From contig NZ_BGZH01000001.1 of the NCBI RefSeq assembly GCF_009617755.1, positions 62,001 to 126,000 on the forward strand: DNA of 64,000 bases. Direction: 5' to 3'. This document shows positions 24,665 through 35,227 of the stretch, one piece after another. Numbering within the stretch: position 1 is the stretch's first letter; the number at the start of each line of letters is the position of its first letter. The notes beneath the pieces are model-generated. The model ran no database searches. It was not told the origin of the DNA and saw nothing but the letters and a program-made list of their open reading frames with translations. This DNA comes from Marinobacter salsuginis (GTDB lineage Bacteria; Pseudomonadota; Gammaproteobacteria; Pseudomonadales; Oleiphilaceae). A program made the position numbers and the translations under genes.

Positions 24665-25774
24665 ATGCAATACAAAGGTTCAGAGAATTTCAGCCACAAC
24701 CAGCCCGACCGATTGGGGGTGCTGGTCACCAACCTGGGCACCCCGGATGCCCCGACCACTTCGGCACTCCGGCGTTACCTGGCTGAATTTCTCTCGGACC
24801 CGCGAGTGGTGGAGCTGCCGAGGCCTCTGTGGTGGCTGATCCTGCACGGGGTTATCCTCCGCATTCGGCCCAAGCGCAGTGCGGAGGCCTATTCCAGTGT
24901 GTGGCAGCCAGAAGGCTCTCCACTGCTGTTGCACACCGCAAAGCAGGCTGAGGGCATCCGGGAGGCCCTGAAACGCAAGTATGGGCCCAACGTGGTCGTC
25001 GGGTTTGCCATGCGGTACGGCAATCCGTCGATTGCACGGGTTCTGGATGAGATGCAGGAACAGGGAGTGCGGAAGCTGCTAGTTCTGCCGCTGTACCCCC
25101 AGTACTCCGCCTCGACCTCTGCCTCCACTTTCGACGCCATCGCCAGGGATTTCACCAAACGGCGCTGGCTGCCGGATTTCCGGTTTATTTCCCATTACCC
25201 GGATTACCCGCCGTACATTGAAGCCATGGCCCGCCACATCGAGGCACACTGGTCGAACCACGGGCGGAACCAGAAGCTGGTGTTCTCCTATCACGGGGTG
25301 CCACTGAAATACCTGACCAAAGGCGACCCCTACCACTGCGAATGCCACAAAACCTCACGGTTGCTGGCGGAACGCCTTGGCCTGAGCAAGGAAGACTACA
25401 TGACCACCTTCCAGTCCAGATTTGGCAAGGAAGAGTGGCTCAAGCCCTACACGGATGAAACCCTGAAATCTCTGCCGGGCAAGGGCGTGAAATCCATCGA
25501 CGTGTTCTGCCCCGGCTTCTCATCGGACTGCCTGGAGACCATTGAGGAAATCGACGAGGAAAACCGCGAGTACTTCATGGAAGCCGGCGGTGAAGGCTTC
25601 AGCTATATCACTGCACTGAACGCCACGCCCGGCCACATCGAAGCTCTGGTGAAACTGATCGAGGATAATCTGGAAGGCTGGCAGGTGCCGAAGAACGAAC
25701 CTGATGCACTGGCTGCACGGCAACAAAGAGCCGATGAGCAAAAAGAAATGACCTATCCGGGCCGGGATCTTTGA
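24665..25774 (+). CDS. hemH: Ferrochelatase
   Basis: HemH inserts Fe2+ into protoporphyrin IX, the last step of heme synthesis. The 369-residue product has the family features LGVLVTNLGTPDAPT, LLVLPLYPQYSASTSASTFDAI, the metal-site His in FSYHGVPLKYL, GDPYHCECHKTS, the FQSRFGKEEWLKPYT segment and the second active-site region VFCPGFSSDCLETIEEI. The start is set at ATG 24665 because the conserved domain begins soon after and AGGA lies eight bases upstream; a longer frame from 24539 overlaps the previous gene. Several cysteines (DPYHCECHKT, VFCPGF, SDCLET) fit a bacterial iron-sulfur-containing type, but this is not certain. Confidence 0.94.
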   Translation: MQYKGSENFSHNQPDRLGVLVTNLGTPDAPTTSALRRYLAEFLSDPRVVELPRPLWWLILHGVILRIRPKRSAEAYSSVWQPEGSPLLLHTAKQAEGIREALKRKYGPNVVVGFAMRYGNPSIARVLDEMQEQGVRKLLVLPLYPQYSASTSASTFDAIARDFTKRRWLPDFRFISHYPDYPPYIEAMARHIEAHWSNHGRNQKLVFSYHGVPLKYLTKGDPYHCECHKTSRLLAERLGLSKEDYMTTFQSRFGKEEWLKPYTDETLKSLPGKGVKSIDVFCPGFSSDCLETIEEIDEENREYFMEAGGEGFSYITALNATPGHIEALVKLIEDNLEGWQVPKNEPDALAARQQRADEQKEMTYPGRDL

Positions 25775-25803
25775 GCCGGCCCAGGCTTACAACCGGGGCA
25801 GTA

Positions 25804-26022
25804 TCAGCTGCTCCGTTCCTCCCCCGTCTCCCGCTCATTCGCTGAAAGATCCGGTACAGACTGGCAGAACGTGCATTCCTCAGTATCAACCGCAGCACCG
25901 CCTGCCTCCACGTAACGCACCCTGTGACTGGCCTTACCCCGATTTGCGGAGACAGAGAACTTCCGATCGCGGCGTTCCATTGAGCGGTCGCGTGATGGGT
26001 GATTCTTCTGGAAGTTAGTCAT
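25804..26022 (-). CDS. Small basic hypothetical protein with CxxC
   Basis: A 72-residue reading frame begins with an ATG preceded by GAGGG about six bases upstream. The product has a very basic N-terminal half rich in Arg, Lys and Ser, then EECTFCQSVPDLSANERE with a CxxC pair, and an acidic tail. I recognise no family. It lies between hemH and the tRNA gene, convergent with hemH, 30 bases from its stop. Codon use and the ribosome binding site support it, but its small size and composition leave doubt. Confidence 0.5.
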   Translation of the reverse strand: MTNFQKNHPSRDRSMERRDRKFSVSANRGKASHRVRYVEAGGAAVDTEECTFCQSVPDLSANERETGEERSS

Positions 26023-26155
26023 GTTTCGCCCTCATACGTTCGATAACTGGATAGTGAGGGTGACCTGGCGCCAAACCAAGTAGGGATAAACACGACGATC
26101 CGTGGGGAATTGGTGCTAAAGAGTTCTTCGGGGAGACAAGGGATAGAAGGAAAAA

Positions 26156-26246
26156 TGGCGGTGGGCCAGGGATTCGAACCCCGGGAAGGCTACTAACCTT
26201 CGGCGGTTTTCAAGACCGCTGCATTCAGCCACTCTGCCAGCCCACC
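26156..26246 (-). tRNA. tRNA-Ser (anticodon TGA)
   Basis: Read on the minus strand, the 91-base gene starts GGTGGGCTGGCAGAG and ends GGCCCACCGCCA. The acceptor stem GGTGGGC pairs with GCCCACC, G is the discriminator and the CCA is encoded. The anticodon loop CTTGAAA gives TGA (plus-strand 26210-26212), the T-arm GGTTCGAATCC is present and a long class II variable arm is seen, as expected for serine. A run of five T residues follows directly. It decodes UCA and other UCN codons. Confidence 0.96.
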
Positions 26247-26283
26247 GGTTTTTCCATTCGCCGCCATTGCGACAGCGGTGTGC

Positions 26284-26311
26284 ATGATACCGGAATTGCC
26301 TGTGCTGTCAA
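26284..26311 (-). promoter_or_regulatory. Sigma-70 promoter of tRNA-Ser
   Basis: On the minus strand TTGACA (plus 26306-26311) is followed after 16 bases by TATCAT (plus 26284-26289), 37 bases before the mature tRNA 5' end. Both elements are close to consensus. Confidence 0.75.
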
Positions 26312-26392
26312 CGCTCTGCATAAAACCCGCCGTATTTTTCAACATTAACGGTTTTTAATGGAATCCGGGAGCCGGTTTCCTGTCGTAAATGA

Positions 26393-26420
26393 TTGAAAGT
26401 TGCGTATCTGACACTATTAT
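26393..26420 (+). promoter_or_regulatory. Sigma-70 promoter of the BI-1/YccA gene
   Basis: TTGAAA (26393-26398), a 16-base spacer and TATTAT (26415-26420) lie 37 bases upstream of the start codon at 26458. The short leader contains the CGGAG ribosome binding site. Confidence 0.65.
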
Positions 26421-26457
26421 GGGACACAGTATCCAGTCGTTATAAACGGAGATGACA

Positions 26458-27156
26458 ATGGAAGACAGACGATTCGGCGTTCAGAACTCTCAGGGAGCCT
26501 ATTCGACTCCCCAGACCGAGCGCGCGACCACTGGTATCAGCGATGACGCGATGAAGGTGTTGCGCAACACCTACATGCTCCTGGGCATGACCCTCGCCTT
26601 CTCGGCGCTCACCGCATTCCTGAACATGAACGGAACCCATCCGGGCTTCCTGATCACCATTGTGGGATACATTGGCCTGCTGTTCGCAACCTATAAGTTG
26701 AAGAACAGCCCGTGGGGCATCGTGACCACGTTCGCGCTGACCGGCTTCATGGGTTACACCCTGGGCCCGATCATCGGCGCATTCGTAGCCGCCGGCGCTT
26801 CCCAGATTGTTGCCCAGGCTCTGACACTGACGGCTGTCGCCTTTGTTGGCCTGTCTGCCACGGCAATCATTACCAAAAAAGACTTCAGCTTCATGTCGAG
26901 CTTCCTGACCGCTGGTGCCTTCGTATTGATCGGCGCCATGCTGCTGGCCTTCCTGATGGAGAGCTCTGCTCTGCATCTGGCAGTGTCTGCTGGCTTCACT
27001 ATTTTCGCCTCCATCATGATCCTGTTTGAAACCAGCCAGATCATCAAAGGTGGAGAGCGCAACTACGTGATTGCCACCGTTGGACTGTATGTATCCATCT
27101 ACAACCTGTTCGTCAGCCTGCTGCACTTGCTGTCTGCGTTCAGCGGCGAAGATTGA
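26458..27156 (+). CDS. BAX inhibitor-1/YccA family membrane protein
   Basis: The 232-residue protein has a polar N-terminus of about 30 residues and seven membrane segments typical of the BI-1/UPF0005 family. YccA in E. coli interacts with the FtsH protease, while other members act as calcium leak channels. Conserved stretches include NTYMLLGMTLAFSALTAF, the acidic FETSQIIKGGERNYV near the last segments and SIYNLFVSLLHLL at the end. I start at ATG 26458 because CGGAG (26447-26451) is six bases away; an ATG six bases earlier would overlap it. A strong promoter and terminator bracket it as a single-gene unit. Confidence 0.9.
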   Translation: MEDRRFGVQNSQGAYSTPQTERATTGISDDAMKVLRNTYMLLGMTLAFSALTAFLNMNGTHPGFLITIVGYIGLLFATYKLKNSPWGIVTTFALTGFMGYTLGPIIGAFVAAGASQIVAQALTLTAVAFVGLSATAIITKKDFSFMSSFLTAGAFVLIGAMLLAFLMESSALHLAVSAGFTIFASIMILFETSQIIKGGERNYVIATVGLYVSIYNLFVSLLHLLSAFSGED

Positions 27157-27180
27157 TGCCAGACTGATTAAGCTTGCTCG

Positions 27181-27206
27181 AAACCCCGGCAGTTGCCGGG
27201 GTTTTT
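27181..27206 (+). terminator. Rho-independent terminator of the BI-1 gene
   Basis: AAACCCCGGC (27181-27190) pairs with GCCGGGGTTT (27195-27204) across a four-base loop, ending in five T residues. Confidence 0.9.
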
Positions 27207-27258
27207 GCTTTCGGTAAACTGAAAGCCCTGAACGACAGATCAGGAACACACAGGAAAT

Positions 27259-27675
27259 ATGGCCGAAACTGCTTCTGAAAGCTTCACCCTGGTAATTACC
27301 GGCGCACCCTACTCGTCCCAGGCGCCCCAGACCGCCCTTGGCTTTGCTCAGGCTGCCGTTAACGCCGGGCATCGCATCGACCGGGTTTTTCTCTACGGGG
27401 ATGGCGTGCATCTTGCGTCAGCACTGTGCGCACCGCCATCGGACGAAACCCACTGGCCCGAGGCGTGGTCGCAGTTTCTCACCGAGCACAGCATTCCCGG
27501 TGTTGCCTGCATTGCCTCTGCGCTGCGTCGTGGGCTGGTAAACGAAACCGAGCAGAAACGCTACGAGTTGCCCGCATCCAATCTGCGCGCCCCGTTTGAA
27601 ATCGCAGGGCTCGGCGAATGGGTCGAAGGACGGATAAAGTCCACCCGAACTCTCTACTTTCACGCTGGAGACTGA
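27259..27675 (+). CDS. tusD: Sulfur relay protein TusD
   Basis: TusD is a DsrE-fold subunit of the TusBCD complex that carries persulfide sulfur for 2-thiouridine formation at tRNA position 34. The 138-residue protein has LVITGAPYSSQAPQTALGFAQAAVNAGHRIDRVFLYGDGV and the sulfur-carrying Cys84 in GVACIASALRRGL. It is first of four consecutive genes tusD-C-B-E spaced by only a few bases, the standard order. Downstream partners would receive sulfur from TusA, which is not in this window. Confidence 0.92.
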   Translation: MAETASESFTLVITGAPYSSQAPQTALGFAQAAVNAGHRIDRVFLYGDGVHLASALCAPPSDETHWPEAWSQFLTEHSIPGVACIASALRRGLVNETEQKRYELPASNLRAPFEIAGLGEWVEGRIKSTRTLYFHAGD

Positions 27676-27677
27676 CC

Positions 27678-28028
27678 GTGAGCACTCTGATCATGATTGA
27701 CCAGGCTCCTTACGGCACCTGGAGCGGGCGGGAAGCACTGGATATGGCGTTTTCGCTGGCAGCTTTTGACCAAGCGGCGTCACTCCTATTCACCGGAGCT
27801 GGCGTCAACTGGTTAAAAAAGGGCCAGGAAGCCGGAGGCATTGGCCAGAAGTCAGTGGACAAGAATCTCGCGGCTGCGCCTATTTTCGGTATAGAAGCCA
27901 TCCTGGCGGATCGCGCCGCATGCCGCACCTACGGACTGGATGAGAACTCGCTCATTGAGGGCGTAACTCTGGTAGATGCAGACGCCGCCCTACTTGCCGC
28001 CTATGACCACACCGCTTTCGCAGGTTGA
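27678..28028 (+). CDS. tusC: Sulfur relay protein TusC
   Basis: TusC is the second DsrEF-fold subunit of TusBCD. The start is GTG at 27678: GGAG (27667-27670) lies seven bases upstream, and the start MSTLIMIDQAPYGTWSGREALDMAFSL fits the family. A longer frame from 27618 overlaps tusD by over 50 bases and is not used. The 116-residue product contains LLFTGAGVNWL and the GIEAILADRAA region near the conserved end. It sits two bases after tusD and three before tusB. Confidence 0.9.
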   Translation: MSTLIMIDQAPYGTWSGREALDMAFSLAAFDQAASLLFTGAGVNWLKKGQEAGGIGQKSVDKNLAAAPIFGIEAILADRAACRTYGLDENSLIEGVTLVDADAALLAAYDHTAFAG

Positions 28029-28031
28029 TCC

Positions 28032-28313
28032 ATGACTGCCATCCAGACATTGCACATTCTGAACAAGTCTCCGGACCACCCGCGTGCAACCCGCTGCCTT
28101 GAGATGGTCGCTGAGGAGGATTGCCTCTTGCTGATCGGCGGGGGCGTTCTACTTCTTGCAACGGATAATCTGCCTGGGATCAGCAGGGTATTTGCACTCA
28201 CGCAGGACCTCGATGCCCGGGGACTGGCCAATCTGGCAGGTAACGTCAGCGCTGTGGATTACGCGGAGATGGTTTCGCTGTCAGTTCAAGCACAACGGGT
28301 AATCAGTTGGTAA
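28032..28313 (+). CDS. tusB: Sulfur relay protein TusB
   Basis: TusB is the small DsrH-type subunit of TusBCD. The 93-residue product begins MTAIQTLHILNKSPDHPRATRCLEMVAEEDCLLLIGGGVLL, with the short beta-strand core LLLIGGGVLLL expected for the family, and ends at VISW. It lies between tusC and tusE with three bases on either side, consistent with translational coupling. Its role is structural support of the sulfur-carrying subunit; no catalytic Cys is required in this subunit. Confidence 0.85.
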   Translation: MTAIQTLHILNKSPDHPRATRCLEMVAEEDCLLLIGGGVLLLATDNLPGISRVFALTQDLDARGLANLAGNVSAVDYAEMVSLSVQAQRVISW

Positions 28314-28316
28314 GCC

Positions 28317-28643
28317 ATGACCAATACCACAATGCCGGAACGAAATAACGAAGGTTTTCTTGAAGACGCCCGAGACTGGACGGAAGATGTCGCGGCTACC
28401 ATAGCCGCTGAGGACGGAATGGAGTTGACCGAAAAACATTGGGAAATCATAGAGTTTTTGCGGTCTTTTTATAAGGAACATGAAATATCGCCACCCTCGA
28501 ACCGCCTGTTCGTGAAAGCGGTCAAAGAGGCCTTGGGCGAGGACAGGGGCAACAGCATTTATCTGATGCAACTGTTTCCCGGAACCCCAGCCAAGACCGC
28601 CTGCCGGATAGCCGGGCTTCCCCGCCCCACCAATTGCCTGTAG
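28317..28643 (+). CDS. tusE: TusE/DsrC family sulfur carrier with two C-terminal cysteines
   Basis: TusE takes sulfur from TusBCD and hands it to MnmA for tRNA thiolation. The 108-residue protein shows the DsrC/TusE fold: EGFLEDARDWTEDVAATIAAEDGMELTEKHWEIIEFLRSFY and GNSIYLMQLFPGTPAKTACRIAGLPRPTNCL. It has Cys107 as the penultimate residue and Cys96 eleven positions before, the two-cysteine DsrC arrangement; E. coli TusE has Thr at the earlier position. It ends the tus operon and is convergent with the DUF445 gene 14 bases away. Confidence 0.9.
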   Translation: MTNTTMPERNNEGFLEDARDWTEDVAATIAAEDGMELTEKHWEIIEFLRSFYKEHEISPPSNRLFVKAVKEALGEDRGNSIYLMQLFPGTPAKTACRIAGLPRPTNCL

Positions 28644-28657
28644 CGCCGCGCAGCAGC

Positions 28658-29851
28658 TCACATACCGACAAAGGATAGGAACTGAAGCAGCCCTGCCAGG
28701 GCACCGAAAATACCGCCCACGAGCATCAGTTGGAGTTCCTCTTCCCTGAACGCCGGGCGAAGAATGTCCTGGAATTCATCCGGTTTCAGTGCCTTCATCT
28801 GCCCCGACAACACTTCCGCCACCACCGGCGCCCTCTCCCGGTTAAACGCGGGGTCGCTAAAGACATCTCCGGTGGCCAGAACCGCCTTCTGGTTCATCAC
28901 CCGTTGCAGTTCGGTGTAACCCGTCATGCCCATGGTCACCTGCGCTGTCAGTTTCATGATGACGGAATTGTCCAGCAAGGGGCGAAGATGTTTCTGGATG
29001 ATCGCCCGGGTCCTGTCGCCCTGACTGCCATTGATCATGGCATCGGCAACTTTCTCAACCGTGATCAGTTCTTCGGCCACCAACTTTGCCCAGACATCGC
29101 TGATCTCTGGTTGCCTGCGCAGAAACAGTCCCTGGATTTTCCAGAACAGAAACCGGCGCGGCCTGAGCGGGGAGAAGATCAGGTTGATCGCAATCCAGTT
29201 GGTTACGAACCCGACCACAAAGCCCCCGAGGGGCAACAGCCAGGGTTCTGGATAATGGGTCCACAAAGGCACGAGGACTGCCCCGAGGATGCCGCCGATA
29301 ATCGCGCCACGGTTGATCACGGACTGGAGTTCCACCGCCCCGGCTTGCTGGAAGATCCGGTTCATCATATCCGGCTGCTTCTCCAGTTCCCGGCTGAGCA
29401 ACGCCTTGAGATCCACCAACTCATCCAGATCATCGCCAAAGTCCTCGACCAGCTCCTTTACCCGGGACGGCAATTGCTCCCGTGCCCACTGGTAAATCCG
29501 ATTCCTCAGAAACAGGGGTAGATTGTCCCAGAGGACCGGCTGAATCTCGTACATGACTTCATCAATGTACTCATCCATTCTGGGGGTGACCTGGGAAACA
29601 ACCTGCTCAACGATGCGCTGGGGTTCGAGCTTCTGATAGACGGCGTTGAGGTCGCCGAACTGCTGGAGGGTCCTGTCGATGCAGATGTGCGCCATCTTTT
29701 CCGCCTTGCGGGGAATAACCCCCTGCCAGCCCACCAGGCCCACGCCGATGAATTGAACCGGGTAAAAGGACATCTGGATGGCAAGCCAGTTGGTCAGCCA
29801 ACCAACAACGGCCGCCATGAGTGGCACAGACAGAAGCGCAACGTCGTACAA
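28658..29851 (-). CDS. DUF445 family membrane-anchored protein
   Basis: The 397-residue protein has hydrophobic segments near the N-terminus (about 6-30), in the middle (IIGGILGAVLVPLWTH, LPLGGFVVGFVTNWIAINLIF) and at the C-terminus (LQLMLVGGIFGALAGLLQFLSFVGM). Both WLTNWLAIQMSFYPVQFIG and FVTNWIAINLIFSPLRPR repeats are the DUF445 signature, an internal duplication. The start at 29851 is a TTG with weak ribosome-binding support; the N-terminal duplication supports this extent. The function is unknown to me. It is convergent with tusE and lies 226 bases from nfuA on the same strand. Confidence 0.82.
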   Translation of the reverse strand: MYDVALLSVPLMAAVVGWLTNWLAIQMSFYPVQFIGVGLVGWQGVIPRKAEKMAHICIDRTLQQFGDLNAVYQKLEPQRIVEQVVSQVTPRMDEYIDEVMYEIQPVLWDNLPLFLRNRIYQWAREQLPSRVKELVEDFGDDLDELVDLKALLSRELEKQPDMMNRIFQQAGAVELQSVINRGAIIGGILGAVLVPLWTHYPEPWLLPLGGFVVGFVTNWIAINLIFSPLRPRRFLFWKIQGLFLRRQPEISDVWAKLVAEELITVEKVADAMINGSQGDRTRAIIQKHLRPLLDNSVIMKLTAQVTMGMTGYTELQRVMNQKAVLATGDVFSDPAFNRERAPVVAEVLSGQMKALKPDEFQDILRPAFREEELQLMLVGGIFGALAGLLQFLSFVGM

Positions 29852-30077
29852 GTTTGACCCCGGTGTAAGAGTGTAATCCGTTCAAGCTGGTGATAATTCT
29901 GTTAACAGGCAGCCAGGATGGTACATGCCTGATGTTTCCGTGTATGTGACGAATGATGAAGTAATTGAAATGTCACAACATTGGCCGTGTAGCCAGGGAG
30001 ATGAGGGTACTGCGGCAGTCTTGAGTGGGCGCCGCGCCCTGAGGGCGCGGTCCACAGGAAAGAAAAGACCTTGGCGC

Positions 30078-30665
30078 TTACTGGTAGTAGGCGTTTTCAG
30101 TGTAAGAGTGATCGGTCACATCCCTTACGGCAGTGATTTCCGGAACACGCTCCCGAAGGGTGGTCTCTACGCCCTGTTTAAGGGTCAGACTGACTGCAGA
30201 GCAACCCTGGCAGCCGCCACCAAAACGCAACACCGCCACTGATTCATCAACGATCTCTACCAGAGACACCTCGCCGCCATGAGCTGCCAGGTTGGGATTG
30301 ATTTCGGAAGCCAGAATGTAATTCACCCGGTCCGGAAGCGGCGCATCGTCATCAATCTTCGGCACCTTTGCGTTCGGTGCCTTGATGGTGAGCTGGCCAC
30401 CCATCTGGTCTTTGGAGTAATCCACGTACGCTTCTTCAAGGAACGGAACGGAATTGTGGTCCAGATAAAGGATGAACTTGTCCAGATCCACCTGCTCGTC
30501 CGTCGGTACAACTTCGTTGGGTGGGCAGTAGGCCAGACAGGTCTCGGCGTTCTTGGTGCCGGGCTGGGTAACGAATATACGCACACCCATGCCTTCCACA
30601 TCCTGTTTTTCGATAAGTTGTGCAAGATAGTCCCGTGCGGGATCTGTCACAGTAACCTGAGCCAT
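30078..30665 (-). CDS. nfuA: Fe-S cluster carrier NfuA
   Basis: NfuA delivers 4Fe-4S clusters to targets such as aconitase and lipoyl synthase, particularly under oxidative stress. The 195-residue protein has an N-terminal degenerate A-type scaffold domain (about 1-100) and a C-terminal Nfu domain with the cluster-binding pair Cys152 and Cys155 in [19 protein letters not shown]. Length and both domains match the E. coli protein. It has no strong ribosome binding site. It is divergent from metH, with a 232-base gap. Confidence 0.94.
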   Translation of the reverse strand: MAQVTVTDPARDYLAQLIEKQDVEGMGVRIFVTQPGTKNAETCLAYCPPNEVVPTDEQVDLDKFILYLDHNSVPFLEEAYVDYSKDQMGGQLTIKAPNAKVPKIDDDAPLPDRVNYILASEINPNLAAHGGEVSLVEIVDESVAVLRFGGGCQGCSAVSLTLKQGVETTLRERVPEITAVRDVTDHSYTENAYYQ

Positions 30666-30835
30666 GTTTTCAACCCGTTTGAAAGTTTGAGTTCATTTTA
30701 AGGGAGTTCGCGGGAACATGAAAGACCAAGTAAAATAGTCGGGCTTTACGAAGGTAATCAATTTCCCGTATTGGCAGGTATTTGCAGAAGGCAGTTGATA
30801 ATCGTCATTCGTACTAAGACGGGCTCAGGCATTTT

Positions 30836-30844
30836 TGCTATGAT
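30836..30844 (+). promoter_or_regulatory. Possible extended -10 promoter of metH
   Basis: TG (30836-30837), C and TATGAT (30839-30844) lie 54 bases upstream of metH. No good -35 accompanies it. The 30666-30897 gap shows no recognisable cobalamin riboswitch or S-box. Confidence 0.35.
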
Positions 30845-30897
30845 CCCGCGCCATTGACATTAATACTGCGTTATTAACGACATCCGGAAGTACTTCT

Positions 30898-34596
<3,699 letters not shown>

Positions 34597-34629
34597 ACTT
34601 CGGCCAACGCACAGACCAGGGGCGGATGT

Positions 34630-34866
34630 ATGACGGAGACTTCAAAGGCAGAAAGAAAGGATCAAGAGAAGCAGCGCGGGCCTAGCGTTTTAAAAGTCAT
34701 GCAAAGCATTCTGGCCGGCGCTTTCGGGGTACAGTCCGACAAGCGCCGGGAAGAGGACTTCTCAAGCCATAGCCCCTGGCCCTATATCATCGCCGGCATT
34801 CTGTTCACAGCCAGCTTTGTGGTTGGCCTGATCGTTATCGTGAATCTGGTCCTGGCGAGCCAGTAA
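34630..34866 (+). CDS. DUF2970 family small membrane protein
   Basis: The 78-residue protein has a charged N-terminus, the family core PSVLKVMQSILAGAFGVQSDKRREEDF and one membrane segment near the C-terminus (YIIAGILFTASFVVGLIVIVNLVL). That pattern matches DUF2970, whose function is unknown. It lies 33 bases downstream of metH on the same strand and is convergent with a tiny membrane-protein gene two bases from its stop. The link to metH is probably only positional. Confidence 0.85.
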   Translation: MTETSKAERKDQEKQRGPSVLKVMQSILAGAFGVQSDKRREEDFSSHSPWPYIIAGILFTASFVVGLIVIVNLVLASQ

Positions 34867-34868
34867 GA

Positions 34869-34973
34869 TTACTGGCCAGCCACCCAGACAACGGCGAACG
34901 CAACGGCAAGCACCACCAGCAGAACGGCGGCAACGGCATCGGCCTGACTATCTGAGCGTACGGTCTTTTTCAT
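34869..34973 (-). CDS. 34-residue single-span membrane protein
   Basis: Below common length cut-offs, this reading frame starts with an ATG at 34971-34973 preceded by AGAGGA seven bases upstream, a near-perfect ribosome binding site, and ends at 34869-34871. The product has a short polar N-terminus (MKKTVRSDSQADA) followed by one membrane helix (AVAAVLLVVLAVAFAVVWVA) and GQ at the end. I know similar short proteins with the RSDSQADA motif in pseudomonads only as unnamed hypotheticals. It is convergent with the DUF2970 gene and upstream of cysI in the opposite direction. Confidence 0.65.
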   Translation of the reverse strand: MKKTVRSDSQADAVAAVLLVVLAVAFAVVWVAGQ

Positions 34974-35227
34974 GTCTGTTCCTCTTTCCGAGTTGGGTCT
35001 CGTGTTTTTCTTGTTTTCACACAGCCCGGCACATCGGCCCGGCTGCCTTTGTTAAGTTAAGCAGTTAATTGATATTCGTCCAGTCCATTGTTCCGCTTGC
35101 TTATCGCCTGAATCGATAAACATATTTTGAAATAATCATTTTAAGAATATAAACCCGCTGTTATCCTTCCCCCCAGATATAAGGCCGTCGGCCTCGATAT
35201 GTCGCTTTCAAGCAGGATCTTCCCACT

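Noticed and set aside
26156..26246. tRNA-Ser as an integration site for a mobile element
   Set aside because: No integrase, flanking direct repeat of the tRNA end or compositional change is visible nearby.
30032..30050. GC-rich 8-bp hairpin downstream of nfuA
   Set aside because: It has no T-run on either strand, so I did not call it a terminator, although it could contribute to ending nfuA transcription.
30666..30897. Cobalamin or SAM riboswitch upstream of metH
   Set aside because: I looked for the B12-box and S-box-like core patterns and saw neither; only a possible extended -10 element was found.
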